Part shown: positions 30,649-35,353 of the stretch, one piece after another
Layout: each line of letters starts with the position of its first letter
How positions within the stretch are numbered: the stretch's first letter is position 1
DNA from: Amoebophrya sp. A120
Taxonomy: Eukaryota > Sar > Dinophyceae > Syndiniales > Amoebophryaceae
Direction: 5' to 3'
Assembly (NCBI GenBank): GCA_905178155.1
Contig: CAJINV010000004.1
Location: 5,231,381-5,266,733, forward strand
DNA length: 35,353 nucleotides
Notes under the pieces: model-generated
Seen by the model: the letters and a program-made list of their open reading frames with translations, nothing else
Told to the model about the DNA's origin: nothing
The model's database searches: none
Position numbers and translations under genes: made by a program

Positions 30649-31915
30649 GGCTCGATCATGCGGGGGAAACAAGAAGCGGGGAGGCGGCTAGTATCTTCTT
30701 TTGGGGCTCATCCTGCGCGGCGCAAGATGGCCAGTGGTTAAACGTCTTTCCTTTCGATTCTGATGGTGCCCAGCTCTTGCGGCATGTTGTGCATAATTAT
30801 GACTTTAGTATGTAATCACCCGCCATCGTCCCCAAAAAAGAACGCCCGCTTTTTGAAAAGAAAATAGGACAACTCAATCTCTCGACTGGTGACGAGCGTC
30901 GCGCTAATTTACAACCTACTTATACTTACCCCACTCTTGTTGCTCAAGGATACGATCCTGGTCGCGCTCACGACTTGTACTTTGGCCGCTTAGCAAGCAT
31001 GCAACCCTGCTTGCCGCCGCAGTCTTGCAGCTGCATGACCTGCAACAGTTTCGCACTTGTTCGATATGCCCAGTCTTCATCGAAATACTTTATTCACCTC
31101 GCACCTGTCGCGGAACTACTATAAAATGACAACTGTAGACGGCTTTTTAGCTTTTTCGCAGACAGAGACTGTGATGCTCATGCTGCTTCATACGCGAAAC
31201 TCATCAGATTCAATGTCGACGAAATTGCCGCTTTTATTCCGAAATCCTCTTTATCGGATAGCAAAAGTAAAAGCACAAGTGACATTTTTTGATATAAGTA
31301 ATAAAATCAGGCAAAGCAACTTTATCCCTGTTGGTCATGGAAATCGATCCCGCACACACGTAACACGATCGCCCCAAATGACGCCTGCTCCTCAATGAAA
31401 TGACAGTTCTGAATGACCTGAACTAGCTAGATCCTTAGGGAAATGGTCAGAATCTATCTAGATCCTGAAGGAAACTCGTCACCATGTTCCGCGAATCCCC
31501 CAAATACTACGAAGGCAAAGCCATCAGGATCGTAGTGAAATGAATGGACTCAGCTCGGTCCAGACGTTCGGAATGGTCGCCCTGGGGGACTTGACTCCCG
31601 CCAGGGTCGAGCACCAATCTGAGCAGGTTGAGGAGTGGACTCCCATGCTGTTTGGCCACTTGACTCTGACCAGGTTTGGTCCATATGAATGTGATGAATT
31701 TGGATGAATTGAACCTACAGGATGTAACGCAGCAAGAGACTTGCGTCACTTGCTTGCTTACTTGCAATTGAGAGAATTCGTCGAACTGCTGTTGATAACG
31801 AGCTCAGTGGAGCAAACGTGTGTAAGTGTGTGCGAGTGTTCTCAAGTCCACTAACACTACGTTACGCCTTGAGACTCAAACTGGCTCTTCTAGTCAGATA
31901 AGTTTATTTGAAATA
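30649..31915. other. Intergenic region between gene A and the retrotransposon
   Basis: About 1.27 kb. The left part is the upstream flank of gene A. The right part, from about 31.4 kb, is probably the 5' LTR and leader of the retrotransposon, but the matching 3' LTR is outside the window, so no LTR border can be shown. A short imperfect repeat (CTAGATCCTTAGGGAAA near 31427 and CTAGATCCTGAAGGAAA near 31458) is present. No gene is supported. Confidence 0.5.
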
Positions 31916-33097
31916 ATGGGCCAAGAGGCAAAGCTGGTGGAGAAGTTGTCCAGCGCGCAGGACTGGCGCGTCTGGCATCGCGGAGTCACGAACGAGGTTT
32001 CTCGCCTCGGACTCCAGGAGTATTGGGATAATCGTCTTGCTGGTAACCCTCCGGGGATTCCGCAGGCGAACAATACTGCCAATAACGCGACCCGGGAGAA
32101 GTGGCGCGACCTGAGGGATGCCATCTACAAGTCGTGCACCGGGTCCGTGTCCACGTGGGTCAACAGTCAGCACTACATCAACGACGACGCTGCGCAGCTG
32201 TTCATGCGTATTCGTGATGTTGGTCGCTTCAATGTTGCCTCCCGTGACCAGCAGCACATCAAGACGTCCTCGATCGACGCCATGCATTTCGACAACCGCG
32301 ACGCGCCGAAGGATGCTCCGACGTTCCTGGCCCAGATCCACGACTTAATGGCGATGGCGCCGAGTGTCTACGTCCCGGAGCCCGGGCGTCCGGCTGAAGA
32401 TCAGCATGTCAAGAACATTCTGGACAAGTTGCCCAAGATGTTCGCGTCGGCCTTCCGCCAGACCATCGACCGCTGCGTGGACGAGTCCGATCACATCACC
32501 CCCCAGCAGATCGGCGACCGTCTCGAGAAGAAGCTCGCGCAGCTGGTCAAGGAAGGTTCGTACAAGATCGAGAATCCGTCCTTCGGCAAGGCCTTCCCGG
32601 TCGTCGAGGAAAAGACGAAGAAGAAGAAGGGAAACAAACGTCAGAAAGATGATGACGATGAGGAGCCGGACTCCGCTGATGATGGTCAAAATGCTGCTTC
32701 TGGCAAGGTGTTCTCGGCGAAAGCCTTGAAACGCATGAAAGCCAAATTGCGCAAGCAGACCGAAGCGAGTGTCTTGGCTGCCCATGGCCTGCCCCCGAAA
32801 GCTAACGCCAAGGGCGGAAGTGGCCAGAAAGGTGGCAAGACTGGTCGGAACCAGAGCACTCCCTACAACACTGTGACCAAACCCAAATGCTGGATCTGTA
32901 ACAAGGAAGGCCACAAGGCTGACCGTTGCTACTGGAATCCTAACAAAGGACAAGGGAAAGGTCAGTGGGGTGGTGTCTGGGGAAACCAGCATCCGCAGTG
33001 GTGTCCGCCGGTGAACCAGAACCAGACGAACAACCAGAATCAAGGGCAGGGAGCCGGTGGAAAGCAGGGTGGTTGGGTCTGGCAAGGACCAGCCTGA
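31916..33097 (+). CDS. gag: Copia-type Gag polyprotein with zinc knuckle
   Basis: 393 aa starting MGQEAKLVEKLSSAQDWRVW at 31916. The frame is open further upstream, but this ATG begins the folded part. Residues ~10-230 are helical and resemble the capsid-type domain of copia elements (DWRVWHRGV; later FLAQIHDLMAM and NILDKLPKMF). A Lys/Asp-rich linker follows. Then a CX2CX4HX4C zinc knuckle (CWICNKEGHKADRC, residues 325-338) that binds the element RNA during particle assembly, and a Gly/Gln/Asn-rich tail. The ORF ends in TGA, and pol continues in the same frame after it. The coding sequence is intact, so this part of the element decayed last or is young. Confidence 0.9.
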   Translation: MGQEAKLVEKLSSAQDWRVWHRGVTNEVSRLGLQEYWDNRLAGNPPGIPQANNTANNATREKWRDLRDAIYKSCTGSVSTWVNSQHYINDDAAQLFMRIRDVGRFNVASRDQQHIKTSSIDAMHFDNRDAPKDAPTFLAQIHDLMAMAPSVYVPEPGRPAEDQHVKNILDKLPKMFASAFRQTIDRCVDESDHITPQQIGDRLEKKLAQLVKEGSYKIENPSFGKAFPVVEEKTKKKKGNKRQKDDDDEEPDSADDGQNAASGKVFSAKALKRMKAKLRKQTEASVLAAHGLPPKANAKGGSGQKGGKTGRNQSTPYNTVTKPKCWICNKEGHKADRCYWNPNKGQGKGQWGGVWGNQHPQWCPPVNQNQTNNQNQGQGAGGKQGGWVWQGPA

Positions 33098-35353
33098 CCA
33101 GATGAAAGAGGAGTATTTATCTCGGAGTATGGTAGCTGTATGCTGAATTTCGAGAATTTAGAAGATTTCGGCGTATATTATTCTAGCTGTTTTACTGCAC
33201 AGACCAAGGACGAAGTGAGCTTGGTCGATTCATGTGCAAGCAAGTATTTATCTAGACACAAATCGGATTTTATTGACATCTCGAGCAACGTCTGTCGAAT
33301 CAACGGCACGGCCGGGGCTCGTGATGGTTTTGTCGGAAAACTGAAGGAAAACGCTTTAGGTTTACCCTATGGCGTCTACTTTAAACATCTACCTAAAGAC
33401 ATTGATCGCATTCTTCCGTGGCTCGGTGAGGACAATCTCAGTGATCGTGGGAGGGATCTGAACTACAACAGCTCTGGCGGTTCCTTAGTCAACAGGGAAT
33501 CCGGTCAGATGCTACCAATCAAGAACCACGAGAGGTTGACCCTCCCAGTCCTTGGGTGTGGTCTTTTCGTGATGGGCCTCCGGGGTCAGGCGACTAGAGA
33601 CACCGCGGAGGATATTGCATGCATTACAATCGAAGAGAGTATTGCTAGTTGTCACCTTACGCGCCTAGAACAACATAGAAGATTCGGACACTTTCATGTA
33701 GATGGTCTGAATGTCCTGTGTCCCGAATGCGACAAAGCGAAAGGCGCGAGAAGCTCTCACGCAAAGGAGCGAGACACTAGTAATTACAAACCTGAACCAT
33801 TGAAACTACTTGCGATGGACTTCGCGGTAGGTATTAAACCTGTATCGATTCGGTCACGCACCTGCGTGCTGGGTGGTGGTCATCTGTGATGCCATCAAGA
33901 AGTGTTTCTGTGTCCCTCTTAAGCTGAAAAGTGACTGCGTTGAGGTTTTGGAAGAAGTAATAAAAGGCATTCGCCAGAACTACGCTTTGACCCTCGAGGA
34001 CAAAGCGGCATGGTTCGTCCGTCGGGACAATGAGCCAGCTCTGGGCAGTGACTCCATGACCAAGGTCATGCAATCGCTGCGGGTCGGTGATGCTCCTACG
34101 GTTCCCTACAACCCAGAGCAGAACGGAACCTGCGAACGCTTTAAGCGGACCATATTCGGCGCTGTGCGTGCGATGTTGGTGAACGTGGGCAAGCGTCTGT
34201 GGTGCTACTCGGTCGAGTACGCTGCAGCATGCTGGAACCGCCTTCCGCATAAGTATAGCAAAATGCCCGAGTACGACGGAGAGACTCCTGCAGAGATTCT
34301 AGATGAGAGAACTGGGAGAAACAGACAGTTCAAAAGTTGGCACAAGGATGCTGCGGCGTTTTGGTTGTCTCGTTTATTTTCGTGAACAAGTCAAGAAAGG
34401 CGAAGTTCATGAAGCTCCTGAGGGGGGAGTAAATGTGGTAGCTCCAAAGCTGTCCGCGCCATTTCGTCGCGGTGTATTTCTCGGCCTTTGTCCTAAGTCT
34501 TCGGGCTGGCGGGTTGGGACGTATGTCACGGATGGCCGGTCCGCCGCGGGACATCGTTGGATGGAATATTCTACCATCGACGTCAAGTTCCGTGAGGAGT
34601 ACCTCGCGAAGAATATTGAAGACCTAGTTCCTAACTCCAAAGGTATCTATGTCGAGTGTGACGCAATCGAGGCCCTACCCAGTGGAGCGTCGTGTGCGCC
34701 ATCTCTCCCGTGTGTCGGTCTGATCAAAAGGGCTGCGCACCGGCTGGGGGTGGATGTCTCGGAGTACACTGGTAGGCAGCCTGACGGTCCTGAAGAGACG
34801 TTAGTGGTGGAAAGTCTGGATAGGGAAGATGATCCGGGCCAGATACATCCCGAGCCTGAAGGTGTTAAACCTGAGGAGGGGAATCTGGACGATCACCCCA
34901 CTCACAGCAGCTTATCTAGTCCAAGAAAGGCGAGCCCGTCTCCGGCAAGGATTGTGGCTGGCAACCGCAACTCCAAGCCGCGAGGACGTGGACGACCCAA
35001 AGGGAGAAAGGACAAGAAAAAGCGCGAGAGACGTACAAAAAAAGAGCTCGAAGAAATAAAAAAAGACGCAAGTGCGTTTGCCGCAGCAATAGCAGCACAG
35101 GATGATCGAGAGGAAGGTGAGGAATTCCTCGACGTCCAGTGTTACTTGACTACATCGGCCAAGTTGGATCCAGCTCGTTGCAAAGACTCAGTCGAATGGA
35201 ACGCAGCAACCAACAAGGAAGATTGTAGACTTGAAGCCTATAAAGTGCGGGAGCCAGCTACTGACGAGGAGCTAGCGACCGCAAAGCAGGTTTTGCCTAT
35301 TGCTATCCTTCTTACCGAGAAGCGTGACGGTACGAAGAAAGCGCGAGCAGTAG
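33098..35353 (+). pseudogene. pol: Copia-type Pol remnant: protease, integrase, start of RT region
   Basis: Directly after the gag TGA the same frame continues (Met at 33140) to 33889. It includes an aspartic-protease motif (SLVDSCASKYLS; consensus is D-S/T-G-A, here D-S-C-A) and the integrase zinc-binding HHCC region (EQHRRFGHFHVDG, then LCPEC). The catalytic core starts LLAMDFAVG. At about 33.85 kb the reading moves to another frame (to 34385), carrying RRDNEPALG and NPEQNGTCERF: Asp and Glu are separated by exactly 35 residues, the D-35-E signature. At about 34.36 kb it moves to a third frame, open to the window edge, with FGCLVYFRE, a Lys/Arg-rich linker, and at the end LLTEKRDGTKKARAV, which resembles the start of copia reverse transcriptase. 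The two frame changes make an active product unlikely. Confidence 0.85.

Larger units (their letters stand above)
31916..35353 (+). mobile_element. Decayed Ty1/copia-type LTR retrotransposon, cut by the window edge
   Basis: The order gag, protease, integrase, then the start of reverse transcriptase is the copia order (in Gypsy elements integrase comes last). The pol frame is broken: one in-frame TGA after gag, a frame change near 33.85 kb and another near 34.36 kb. The right end runs off the window. It lies opposite in strand to all host genes. Confidence 0.88.

Noticed and set aside
31400-31915. 5' LTR and tRNA primer-binding site of the retrotransposon
   Set aside because: Without the 3' LTR no repeat can be matched, and no convincing tRNA-complementary 12-18-mer was seen.
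1-35353. rRNA, tRNA, CRISPR, spliced-leader relics
   Set aside because: No cloverleaf, rRNA core motif or regularly spaced short-repeat array was seen, and no match to the dinoflagellate spliced-leader sequence upstream of any start codon.

Overview
The window is nuclear DNA of a protist. Proteins are split by many introns, coding exons are rich in Ser, Thr, Gly and Gln, and there is a gene for translation factor eIF3 subunit h. Five genes in a row lie on the minus strand. Many introns are small transposon-like elements with terminal inverted repeats (TIRs) and 5-bp target-site duplications (TSDs). From memory, intron-forming elements of this kind ('introners') are best known from the parasitic dinoflagellate Amoebophrya and some other dinoflagellates. 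A dinoflagellate or close alveolate relative is therefore my best guess, an inference that no rRNA or spliced leader in the window confirms.

Layout on the minus strand, in transcription order. (A) 30648 to 11553 is one giant gene whose ten exons add up to 12,537 nt, or 4,178 residues; it looks like an ARM/HEAT-type alpha-helical repeat protein broken up by low-complexity linkers. (B) 10447 to 9155 is eIF3h, three exons, 318 aa. (C) 8072 to 5137 is an EF-hand protein, ten exons, 435 aa. (D) 5017 to 3048 is a multi-pass membrane protein, five exons, 376 aa. (E) 1995 to 121 is an acidic, disordered protein of 624 aa. On the plus strand, from about 31.9 kb to the right edge, lies a decayed Ty1/copia-type retrotransposon: gag, protease, integrase and the beginning of the reverse transcriptase region.

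The main discovery is the intron structure. Thirteen elements of 143 to 319 bp interrupt genes A, C and D. Each begins with TA (TAT in nearly all), ends in TA (ATA in most), and is flanked by a 5-bp duplication (exact in 11 of 13). Deleting the element plus one duplication restores an uninterrupted reading frame every time. None has GT at the 5' border or AG at the 3' border, while ten other introns in the same genes are ordinary GT-AG introns. Two elements landed so close together that the exon between them is 11 nt.

The second discovery is a 4.7-kb intron in gene A (15238-19972). It is a chain of four different units of 1.0 to 1.4 kb. Each has its own inverted termini, and each is bounded by copies of the same 40-bp sequence, which also forms the coding sequence at both exon edges (peptide RRSSSAENFYLPS). 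This looks like repeated insertion at one site, or a mobile unit that carries the 40-bp sequence.
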